DNA from: DASRYH01 sp035687245
GTDB lineage: Bacteria > Actinomycetota > Coriobacteriia > Anaerosomatales > PHET01
DNA length: 29,216 nucleotides
NCBI GenBank assembly: GCA_035687245.1
Contig: DASRYH010000052.1
Span: 1-29,216 of the forward strand
Direction: 5' to 3'
The translations under genes and the position numbers were made by a program. This document shows, one piece after another, positions 23,147-29,216 of this stretch. The notes under the pieces were generated by a model, which was not told the DNA's origin, made no database searches, and saw only the letters and a list, made by a program, of their open reading frames with translations. The first letter of the stretch is position 1. Each line of letters opens with the position of its first letter.

Positions 23147-24292
23147 CTACTCGCCGAAGAAGGCGCAGGCCTCGGCCATGAGCTCAGGGATCGGCAGGCC
23201 CTGCGGGCAGATCTCGGCGCACTGGCCGCACGCGGTGCATAGCGATGCCTTGCCGTTCACGCGCAGGTAGCCGGTGGTGAACTGGTTCGGATCGTCCCAG
23301 ATGGCGCCCTTGTTGAGCGCAGCCAGCACCGAAGGGATGTCGACGCCAGCCGGGCACGGCAGGCAGTAGCGGCAGGCGGTGCAGTCGGCCTTGATGCGCT
23401 CCTGCATCATCACGCGCGCAGCCTCGAGCGTGTCGTGTTCGGCTGCCGAAAGGCCGTCGACCTGAGCCTCGGAGACGACACGCACGTTCTCGACGAGCTG
23501 CTCGTGCGCGTTCATGCCCGAGAGAAGGAGGCTAACGCCCGGGTCGTCGAGGATGTAGCGCAGCGCCCATTCGGCAGGTGTGCGGGTCGGGTCGGCTTCG
23601 GCGAGCAGCTTGGCGAGCTCCCCGGGCGCCTTGTCGGCGAGCTTACCGCCCTTGAGCGGCTCCATCACCACAACTCCGATGCCCTTGTCGGCGGCATAGC
23701 GCAGGCCTTCGGCACCGGCCTGGTAGTCGACGTCCATGTAGTTGTACTGAATCTGCGCGAAGGCCCACGGGTAGGCATCCACGATGCGCTTGAAGTCCGC
23801 GAGTTCGCCGTGGAAGGAGAAGGCCGGGAAGCGCACGCGACCTTCGGCAACCGCGCGGTCGAGAAAGTCGAGCGCGCCGAACTCCACGCAACGGTCCCAG
23901 CTCTCGCCGTTGAGGCCGTGCAGCAGGTAGAAGTCGAGGTAGTCGGTCTGCAAGCGCTCGAGCTGCTCGGCCAAGAACGGCTCCATCTGCGAAGGCTCGC
24001 GCAGGATGTGCACCGGCATCTTGGTGGTGAGCAGCACCTTCTCGCGCAGGCCGCCTGCGAGAGCACGCCCCACGAACGGTTCGCTCGCGCCCGCCTGACC
24101 GAAGACCTCGGCGTGGTAGAAGTACGCCGTGTCGATGTAGTTGACGCCCATGTCGATCGCCTCGTGCAGAAGGCGCGTGGCGGCGGGCTCGTCGATGTCT
24201 TGAGGCTTGCCACCCAGAATCGGCAGTCTCATGCAGCCGAACCCGAGGGCGGAAGCCTCGACGCCTGTCTTGCCGATGCTGCGGTACTGCAT
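23147..24292 (-). CDS. Aldo/keto reductase with C-terminal 4Fe-4S ferredoxin domain
   Basis: A 381-residue cytoplasmic oxidoreductase. The N-terminal part (1-290) is an aldo/keto reductase barrel: RSIGKTGVEASALGFGCMRL, the catalytic region YIDTAYFYHAE with Asp, Tyr, then LLTTKMPV with Lys, and LDFYLLHGLN with His. The C-terminal 85 residues contain two cysteine clusters, CTACRYCLPCPAGVDIP and CTACGQCAEICPQGLPIP, suited to two iron-sulfur clusters. This fused form is common in strict anaerobes and probably passes electrons between ferredoxin-type carriers and NAD(P)H or a carbonyl substrate; the substrate is unknown. The ATG at 24292 has GGAG about eight bases upstream, and an upstream extension to 24631 is not supported. 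It is the first gene of a probable run with the UPF0178 and LysE genes. Confidence 0.93.
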   Translation of the reverse strand: MQYRSIGKTGVEASALGFGCMRLPILGGKPQDIDEPAATRLLHEAIDMGVNYIDTAYFYHAEVFGQAGASEPFVGRALAGGLREKVLLTTKMPVHILREPSQMEPFLAEQLERLQTDYLDFYLLHGLNGESWDRCVEFGALDFLDRAVAEGRVRFPAFSFHGELADFKRIVDAYPWAFAQIQYNYMDVDYQAGAEGLRYAADKGIGVVVMEPLKGGKLADKAPGELAKLLAEADPTRTPAEWALRYILDDPGVSLLLSGMNAHEQLVENVRVVSEAQVDGLSAAEHDTLEAARVMMQERIKADCTACRYCLPCPAGVDIPSVLAALNKGAIWDDPNQFTTGYLRVNGKASLCTACGQCAEICPQGLPIPELMAEACAFFGE

Positions 24293-24356
24293 GAAGCGCT
24301 CCCTGGTCCCATTGCCGCGATTGCCGCCTGCGCGGCTTCGTCGGCTACATGCGAAA

Positions 24357-24388
24357 CGCCCGCACGACCGCGAAGCGGCGTACGGGCG
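24357..24388 (-). terminator. Terminator of the L,D-transpeptidase gene
   Basis: Outer arms CGCCCG (24357-24362) and CGGGCG (24383-24388) extend inward through ACG/CGT and CCGC/GCGG around a GAA loop. On the minus strand the stem is followed by TTTC. It begins about 20 bases after the transpeptidase stop and 65 bases before the aldo/keto reductase ATG, so it should separate the two transcripts. Confidence 0.75.
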
Positions 24389-24408
24389 TGGGTGATGTGC
24401 TGTTGGTG

Positions 24409-25413
24409 TTACTTGATGATCTTGACCGGAGTGCCCACCGGAACCTTCGGATAGAACTTCACGATGGTCTTGTTGCCCACACGCATGCAGCCGTGGCTCG
24501 CGGCGTGCCCGATCGAGTAGTACTTGTAGGTACCGTGGATGCGGATTCCCGGCGCGTTGAGGTACAGGGCGCGCAGGCCAAGCGGGTTGCGCGGGCCGGC
24601 CGGAATCATATCCGGCATGTTCTTGCCCCACGTGGTCTTGGCGGGGTTGCGCCAGATCGGAGCCGGGCTCTTGCGGATGATCTTGAAGTCGCCAGTCGGC
24701 GTCGGGTACTTCGGCTGGCCGATCGCGCAGCCTACCTTCATCTCAAGCTTCGAGCCCTTGTAGAGGTAGATCTTGCGCTCGGAGAGCACCACAAGGATCG
24801 CCTTGCCGATGTTCTTCGAGGTGACCTTCGGGCTGTAGGACTTGACCACGGCCACGACCTGCGCCGGCTTCAGAGTGCCGCCGCTCAGTGCCGCGTCGAT
24901 CGACGCGGTGATCGCTGCGGTGGTGGCCGGACGATCGACCTTCCATCCCAGCTTCTCCTTGACGAGCTTCAGGCGCTTCTTCTTGAGCACTCGCTTGGCG
25001 TTGACACCGCTGCGGTCCACGGCCTTGGCCACGGTCACGCTCCACGCGGTCACGACAGCCTGCTTGACCTTGAACTTGGGCTGAACAGCGTAGGCTGCCG
25101 AAGGGTCAGCAGCCGTCGTGTAGGCCTGTGCGACCATGGCCGCGACATCAGGCTCAACGGCGGTCTTGGTGTCAAAGCTGAAGCTGTTGGGACCGTCGAC
25201 GACGGCCAGCGCCTCTAGCGCGGGCGTCGCGGGCGGGTTCGCGGTGATGTAGGCGGTGATCGACGTCTCGTCCGAGCCGATCAGGCTCGTGCCGTTGTAG
25301 GTCACGTTGTTGGTGACCGCACCGCGACCGACAGCGTAGACCGGAGCGACGCTCACAACGAGGGCAACGAGAACGGACAGTGCGGCGACACGCCACACGT
25401 TACGAAGCTTCAT
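24409..25413 (-). CDS. Secreted L,D-transpeptidase (YkuD domain)
   Basis: A 334-residue exported enzyme. A signal peptide covers residues 1-27 (KLR, hydrophobic core, VYA-VG). Residues about 30-200 include a region resembling the PG_binding_4 domain (TTAAITASIDAALSGG, PAQVVAVVKSY). The YkuD catalytic domain at about 210-334 has the conserved IRIHGTYK and SHGCMRVGN, with His307 and the nucleophile Cys309. It cross-links peptidoglycan stems 3-3 or attaches proteins to the wall, and such enzymes resist most penicillins. GGAGG lies ten bases before the ATG at 25413, and a TATACT -10-like box lies at 25457-25452, giving a leader of roughly 35 bases. A reading from 25494 would cover that promoter and is rejected. 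It is a single-gene unit ending at the hairpin 24357-24388. Confidence 0.94.
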   Translation of the reverse strand: MKLRNVWRVAALSVLVALVVSVAPVYAVGRGAVTNNVTYNGTSLIGSDETSITAYITANPPATPALEALAVVDGPNSFSFDTKTAVEPDVAAMVAQAYTTAADPSAAYAVQPKFKVKQAVVTAWSVTVAKAVDRSGVNAKRVLKKKRLKLVKEKLGWKVDRPATTAAITASIDAALSGGTLKPAQVVAVVKSYSPKVTSKNIGKAILVVLSERKIYLYKGSKLEMKVGCAIGQPKYPTPTGDFKIIRKSPAPIWRNPAKTTWGKNMPDMIPAGPRNPLGLRALYLNAPGIRIHGTYKYYSIGHAASHGCMRVGNKTIVKFYPKVPVGTPVKIIK

Positions 25414-25627
25414 GAAATCAGACCTCCGGAGATGAAGCGGACACGCCCCGCAGTATACGGAGCGCGCGTCACATAACGCCATAGCGAAAAGCAAGCCGAT
25501 ACACGATTGTCACCTGCGGAGTCTGAATTGTGACGCCGAAGGCCCGGGGATGCCGCGTGGGCACCGGTTCAGACTACAATCGTGCGAGTGCCAACACCGC
25601 CCTTCCCGACACCGGTGGAGCCAGCAG

Positions 25628-27226
25628 ATGAGCCCGCGCGAAGAGTCGCCGCTCGAAGAGATAGAGCTCGTCGAAGACGTTCTCGAAGCGCACGATCAGA
25701 GTGCGCACGAAGAGGGTGTTCGGCAGGCGGTGAAGTCGGCCGGGGCCGACGCGCTGCGCTACGCACCTGTCCGCTTCATCCCCGCGCTCATCGCGCTGGT
25801 CTCGATACCGATCTTCACCGGGGCGATTCCACCCGCCGAGTATGGTGCGTACTTCCTCGTGACTTCGGCCGCGACGCTCGTCTCCAGCATCGCCATCGGG
25901 TGGCTGGCCTCGGCGGCGGTTCGGCACTACGTCTCCGCACGGAACGAAGAACGACTGGACGGCTACATGGCGACCGTCGTCTGGACTGCGCTTGCGTCGC
26001 TCGTGGCTGCGGCGTTGCTCTCAGGGGCGTTCGTCTGGCTTGTTCGAGGTTCGGTGTCTGCGCAGGTCCTGCGGCTGGTTCCCGCGGCGCTCGTCTTCCT
26101 CGTCTTCAACTTCATCACCGACGTGCTCTCGCAGGTGATGCGCGCGTCACGACAGGCGAGCGCGTTCGCCTTTGTGCAGCTGCTGGGCTCCGTCTCGGCA
26201 ACCGCTATCTCGATCGGGCTGGTGCTCGCCACGCCCCTCGGCGCCAACGGCATCCTGCTGGGCGGGTCGGCGGGCTGGGCTATCGCGCTCGTCTTCATCC
26301 TGCGCAACCTCGCTTCGCAGGCGAGCATCTCTCCGGCCCACTTCAGCGTGCCCTTCGCGCGCGAGCTGCTCGCCTACGGTCTTCCGCTAGTGCCGATGTC
26401 AGTTGCTTCGTGGGCGCTCGTGTTCATCGACCGCTACGCCGTCGAGTTCTTCCGCGGATCGTTCGAGGTGGGCATGTACTCGGTCTCCTACTCGCTGGGT
26501 GAGCGCTTCATGCTGCTCGTGACCTCGCCTCTGCTGCTCACGATGGCGCCGTCGCTCATCGAAACCTACGAGACAGTCGGCGAGAAGGTGGCGTCGGGGC
26601 TGCAGAAGCAGTTCGTGCGCTACTTCGCGCTCGTGACGTTTCCGGTGCTGGCAGGCATCGCTTCGGCGGCGCCCGCGATCATGATCGTGCTCACCGCCCC
26701 CGCATACCGGCAGGCCTGGCCCGTGCTTCCCATCGTGGCCGCCGGCTCCTTGCTTGCGGGCTTCAGCCAGGTAGCTACATCAGGGCTCACGCTGCACAAG
26801 AAGACCGGCGTGATCATGCAGAACATCTTGGTGGCCACGGCCTTCAACATCGCCGCGAACATCCTGTTCATCCCGGTGTTCGGCTACATTGCGGCGGCAT
26901 GGGCAACGTTGGGCGCGTGGCTGATCATGATGGTGCTCTCGTGGTGGCGTTCCCGCAGCTACATGCCGCTTCGCGTGCCGTGGCTCGACCTGACACGCGT
27001 CGGGGGAGCCGCTCTGGTGATGGCCGCAGCCGTCTGGGGAGTGCTGGCCCTGTTCGGCACCCTGCCGAACCGGCCGGTTGCCCTGATTGCACTTGTCGCG
27101 GCTGCCGTCATCGGACTTGCCGCCTATGTCGGCACAGCCGTCGCGTTGCGGGCGGTGTCTGGGGCGGAGCTTTCGGCAGTTCGCAGGCGCATCACCGGCA
27201 TGCTGCAAGGGCGCGACGCCGCCTGA
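25628..27226 (+). CDS. Polysaccharide flippase (oligosaccharide/O-antigen exporter, MATE-like fold)
   Basis: A 532-residue membrane protein with about 14 helices. It fits the polysaccharide biosynthesis/flippase group (Wzx-like): FIPALIALVSIPIFTGAIPPAEYGAY cut across helix one is the usual opening, followed by DVLSQVMRASRQASAFAFVQ and AYGLPLVPMSVASWALVFIDRY in the middle and a GYIAAAWATLGAWLI segment later. Such proteins flip lipid-linked glycans across the membrane. The first 45 residues are an acidic cytoplasmic leader. The ATG at 25628 has GGTGGAG eight bases upstream; a reading from 25550 adds implausible Arg/His-rich sequence. TACAAT at 25575-25580 is a plausible -10 box. It is convergent with the sugar transferase gene, 35 bases away, and the shared theme suggests an exopolysaccharide locus that continues to the right. 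Confidence 0.92.
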   Translation: MSPREESPLEEIELVEDVLEAHDQSAHEEGVRQAVKSAGADALRYAPVRFIPALIALVSIPIFTGAIPPAEYGAYFLVTSAATLVSSIAIGWLASAAVRHYVSARNEERLDGYMATVVWTALASLVAAALLSGAFVWLVRGSVSAQVLRLVPAALVFLVFNFITDVLSQVMRASRQASAFAFVQLLGSVSATAISIGLVLATPLGANGILLGGSAGWAIALVFILRNLASQASISPAHFSVPFARELLAYGLPLVPMSVASWALVFIDRYAVEFFRGSFEVGMYSVSYSLGERFMLLVTSPLLLTMAPSLIETYETVGEKVASGLQKQFVRYFALVTFPVLAGIASAAPAIMIVLTAPAYRQAWPVLPIVAAGSLLAGFSQVATSGLTLHKKTGVIMQNILVATAFNIAANILFIPVFGYIAAAWATLGAWLIMMVLSWWRSRSYMPLRVPWLDLTRVGGAALVMAAAVWGVLALFGTLPNRPVALIALVAAAVIGLAAYVGTAVALRAVSGAELSAVRRRITGMLQGRDAA

Positions 27227-27261
27227 CCCTGCGCGCCGAACGACTCGCCGAAGGCTGGCCG

Positions 27262-28719
27262 CTAGTAGGCGCCTCGCGCGAACAGAACCGCGGGGATGGT
27301 CCGAGCGATGAGGCTCAGGTCGAAGGCGACCGACCAGTTCTCGATGTAGAACAGGTCGAGACGGATCATCTCCTCGAACGTGAGCGAGCTGCGTCCCGAG
27401 ACCTGCCATAGCCCGGTCATCCCCGGGGGCACCTCCATGCGGCGCCAGTGGTAGTCGTTGTACTGGCCAGTCTCGGAGGGCAGCGGCGGGCGCGGGCCCA
27501 CAAGCGACATCTCGCCCTTCAGCACGTTGATGAGCTGCGGGAACTCGTCGATGGAGAACTTGCGCAGCCACTTGCCCACTCGGGTGATGCGCGGGTCGTG
27601 CTTCATCTTGAACAGGGGGCCGCTCGCCTCGTTGTGCTCGGCGAGCTGTGCGAGCACGGCGTCGGCATCGGAGCGCATCGAGCGGAACTTGTACATGCCG
27701 AACTCGCGCCCGCCGCGACCGATACGAGTCTGCCGGTAGAAGACCGGGCCCGGGCTCTCGAGCTTGATAGCAGCAGCCACGAGCAGCCACACCGGCATCC
27801 CCGCCAGCACTATCGCTGAGGTGACCACCAGATCGAAGGTACGCTTGGCGAGCCTTCGGCCAGGTGAGAACGAGACGCCCTTGATCGAGATGAGGGGTAT
27901 GCCGGAGACTTCGAGCACGCGCACTCGAGACGTGGCGACATCGAACATCGCCGAAGAGAGCTGGATCTCGACGGGGAAGCCGCGCATGTCGGTGATGACC
28001 CGCGCAAGGATGTCCGAGTCGAACGCGGTCGACGCGATGATGACGGTGTCGTAGAGCGTCTCGCGCAGAATCTGCTTGATCTCGCCGGTCGAGCCGATCA
28101 CGGGCACGCCATCGACCATCTCGCCAAGCTCGAGCTGGTCAGCCTTCGACGACGCCAGCACTCCCGCCGGAACGAGGCCGTGCGACATGTCGCTGCGCAG
28201 CCGCCCGATGAGGCCGGACGCTTCGGCGTTGTAGCCGACGATCAACGCCTTGCGCGACATGAGCCCGCGCTTGCACGACCAGCGGTAGACCTCGCGTACG
28301 ACAGCGCGGCCGGCAATTACGCACACGGTTGCCGCTGCGTACGAGCCGATGAGCCACGCACGGGAGATCTCGGGCAGCTTGAGCAGGTAGGTCGCCAGAA
28401 CGAAGACCACGATTCCGATCGAGAGGGCTCGAACGACGCGCCGGTACTCACCGGTTCCCCAGAACACTGCGGCAAGGTCATACAGGTTCTCGTGCCATAG
28501 CGAGGCCAGCCAGATGAGCGCGATGATCAGCGACAAGTCGGCGAACTGCAGGTTCAGCGTCTCCGCCGGAATCGCCTGCACATGACGGAACTGGCCGAAG
28601 CGCACGTAGGTCACGAGCGCGGTAGAGAGCACAAGCATTACCGCGTCCGAAAGGAACAGCATGCTGCGTACGAAGTGGCGCCGGCCCGTCGGTGAGGCGA
28701 CTGCTTCGCGGGCGGTCAT
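27262..28719 (-). CDS. Polyprenyl-phosphate sugar-1-phosphate transferase (WbaP/CpsE type)
   Basis: A 485-residue initiating glycosyltransferase for exopolysaccharide. Four to five N-terminal helices at about residues 20-150 are followed by a nucleotide-binding-like domain at about 155-290 (RKALIVGYNAEASGLIGRL). One helix then leads to the catalytic bacterial sugar transferase domain at about 295-485. Its motifs are KRTFDLV, GPVFYRQTRIGRGG, FGMYKFRSM, DEFPQLINVLKGEMSLVGPRP and PGMTGLWQVSGR. The enzyme moves a hexose-1-phosphate from a UDP-sugar to undecaprenyl phosphate, the first step of glycan assembly. The ATG at 28719 has GGGAGG nearby and overlaps the stop of the upstream CpsF-type gene by four bases (ATGA), so they are coupled. 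An extension to 28842 is shadow sequence. Confidence 0.95.
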   Translation of the reverse strand: MTAREAVASPTGRRHFVRSMLFLSDAVMLVLSTALVTYVRFGQFRHVQAIPAETLNLQFADLSLIIALIWLASLWHENLYDLAAVFWGTGEYRRVVRALSIGIVVFVLATYLLKLPEISRAWLIGSYAAATVCVIAGRAVVREVYRWSCKRGLMSRKALIVGYNAEASGLIGRLRSDMSHGLVPAGVLASSKADQLELGEMVDGVPVIGSTGEIKQILRETLYDTVIIASTAFDSDILARVITDMRGFPVEIQLSSAMFDVATSRVRVLEVSGIPLISIKGVSFSPGRRLAKRTFDLVVTSAIVLAGMPVWLLVAAAIKLESPGPVFYRQTRIGRGGREFGMYKFRSMRSDADAVLAQLAEHNEASGPLFKMKHDPRITRVGKWLRKFSIDEFPQLINVLKGEMSLVGPRPPLPSETGQYNDYHWRRMEVPPGMTGLWQVSGRSSLTFEEMIRLDLFYIENWSVAFDLSLIARTIPAVLFARGAY

Positions 28720-29216
28720 CGCACACCTCCCGCACGTCTGCGCGCTGCCGAGCGCGCGAGCATACCCAGCGCGAAGGGCCCGTCGTCGACGAGATAGCGC
28801 TTGGCCAGGCGGCCGGGTTCGCGCGTAAGTCGGTGCAGCCACTCAAGGCCGGCGTCCTGGACGTGTCCGGGAGCCCGCTCGACGCGGCCGGCGAGGAAGT
28901 CGAAGGCGGCGCCTACGTTGAGCCAGCACGCTTTCGGCAGGGCGTGTCGCGCCGACGAGATGAGGCGCTCACCCTTCTCAGAGCCCAGCGAGACGAAGAC
29001 GACGTCGGCCTTGGCGGTCTCGACGTCAGACGCCAGCTGAGCCAGGAACGCACTCTCGAACGACATCGGGTTCGGCAGTTCGATCGCGGCGAGCTGCTCG
29101 ATGGCCGCACCGCGGCGGACCAGCTCGAGACGCGCGGCATCGGCAGATCCCCCGTCCCCTCCCAGCAACAGCACGCGCATGCCTGCCGAGGCGGCTGCGG
29201 CGGTCAGCGAGACGAT
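28716..29216 (-). CDS. WecG/TagA/CpsF-family glycosyltransferase, 5' end outside the window
   Basis: The visible 166 residues are the C-terminal two thirds of a GT26 enzyme. The family run is clear: MRVLLLGGDGGSADAA, then VVFVSLGSEKGERLI, LNVGAAFDFLAGRVERAP, LEWLHRLTREPGRLAKRYL. In known members this enzyme adds ManNAc-type sugars to a lipid-linked acceptor. The frame is open up to the window edge (IVSLTAAAASAG precedes the internal Met at 29180), so the true start lies outside. The family usually has GLGAPKQEKW in the middle motif; here SLGSEKGERL keeps the shape, but the lysine-glutamine pair differs. It overlaps the sugar transferase start by four bases and probably belongs to a larger exopolysaccharide operon. 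Confidence 0.9.
   Translation of the reverse strand: MVSLTAAAASAGMRVLLLGGDGGSADAARLELVRRGAAIEQLAAIELPNPMSFESAFLAQLASDVETAKADVVFVSLGSEKGERLISSARHALPKACWLNVGAAFDFLAGRVERAPGHVQDAGLEWLHRLTREPGRLAKRYLVDDGPFALGMLARSAARRRAGGVR

Overview
The window is GC-rich, densely coded DNA from a bacterium that is most likely an anaerobic member of the Actinomycetota, near the Coriobacteriia/OPB41-type lineages. This is inferred from the base composition, GTG starts, PASTA proteins, a surface protein anchored by cell-wall-binding repeat 2 modules, an L,D-transpeptidase, and several ferredoxin-type anaerobe proteins. No rRNA, tRNA, CRISPR array, transposase or phage gene was seen, and no gene-free stretch exceeds 300 bases.

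Region 1 (1-4763, minus strand) is the most important part. A tightly packed operon runs arsR, acr3 (arsenite efflux), a metallophosphoesterase, hgcA, hgcB, followed after a 135-base gap by a membrane PASTA protein cut by the window edge. HgcA carries the diagnostic cap-helix motif NVWCAAGK. HgcB carries two 4Fe-4S motifs, the conserved Cys73 and a terminal Cys pair. Together they are the known two-protein machinery that methylates inorganic mercury. The reading frames overlap or abut from arsR to hgcB, so mercury methylation appears to sit inside an arsenic-resistance operon. A palindrome over the probable promoter would allow control by the ArsR sensor.

Region 2 (4854-8813, plus strand) holds a coiled-coil membrane protein of unknown function, a TRIC/UPF0126-type membrane protein, and an unusual fusion of two alpha/beta-hydrolase domains (the second lacking its nucleophile) with an HdeD-like membrane domain. 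A strong hairpin at 8843-8866 separates it from the convergent next gene.

Region 3 (8912-19049) holds a large secreted NHL/Ig/cell-wall-binding protein, an M20 dipeptidase, an AI-2E-type permease, a class V aminotransferase and a CHASE4-GGDEF-EAL cyclic-di-GMP enzyme.

Region 4 (19188-24292, minus strand) holds an acyl-CoA ligase paired with an XRE-cupin regulator, a small acidic protein, a LysE exporter overlapping a UPF0178 protein, and an aldo/keto reductase with a C-terminal bicluster ferredoxin domain.

Region 5 (24409-29216) is envelope work: an L,D-transpeptidase, a polysaccharide flippase, a polyprenyl-phosphate sugar transferase and a partial WecG/TagA/CpsF glycosyltransferase.

Across the whole window the 7-mer TTCGGCA (or its complement TGCCGAA) occurs about 39 times. 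That is roughly ten times a simple composition expectation, and it falls in several reading frames and both orientations, so it may be a genome-wide iterated signal.
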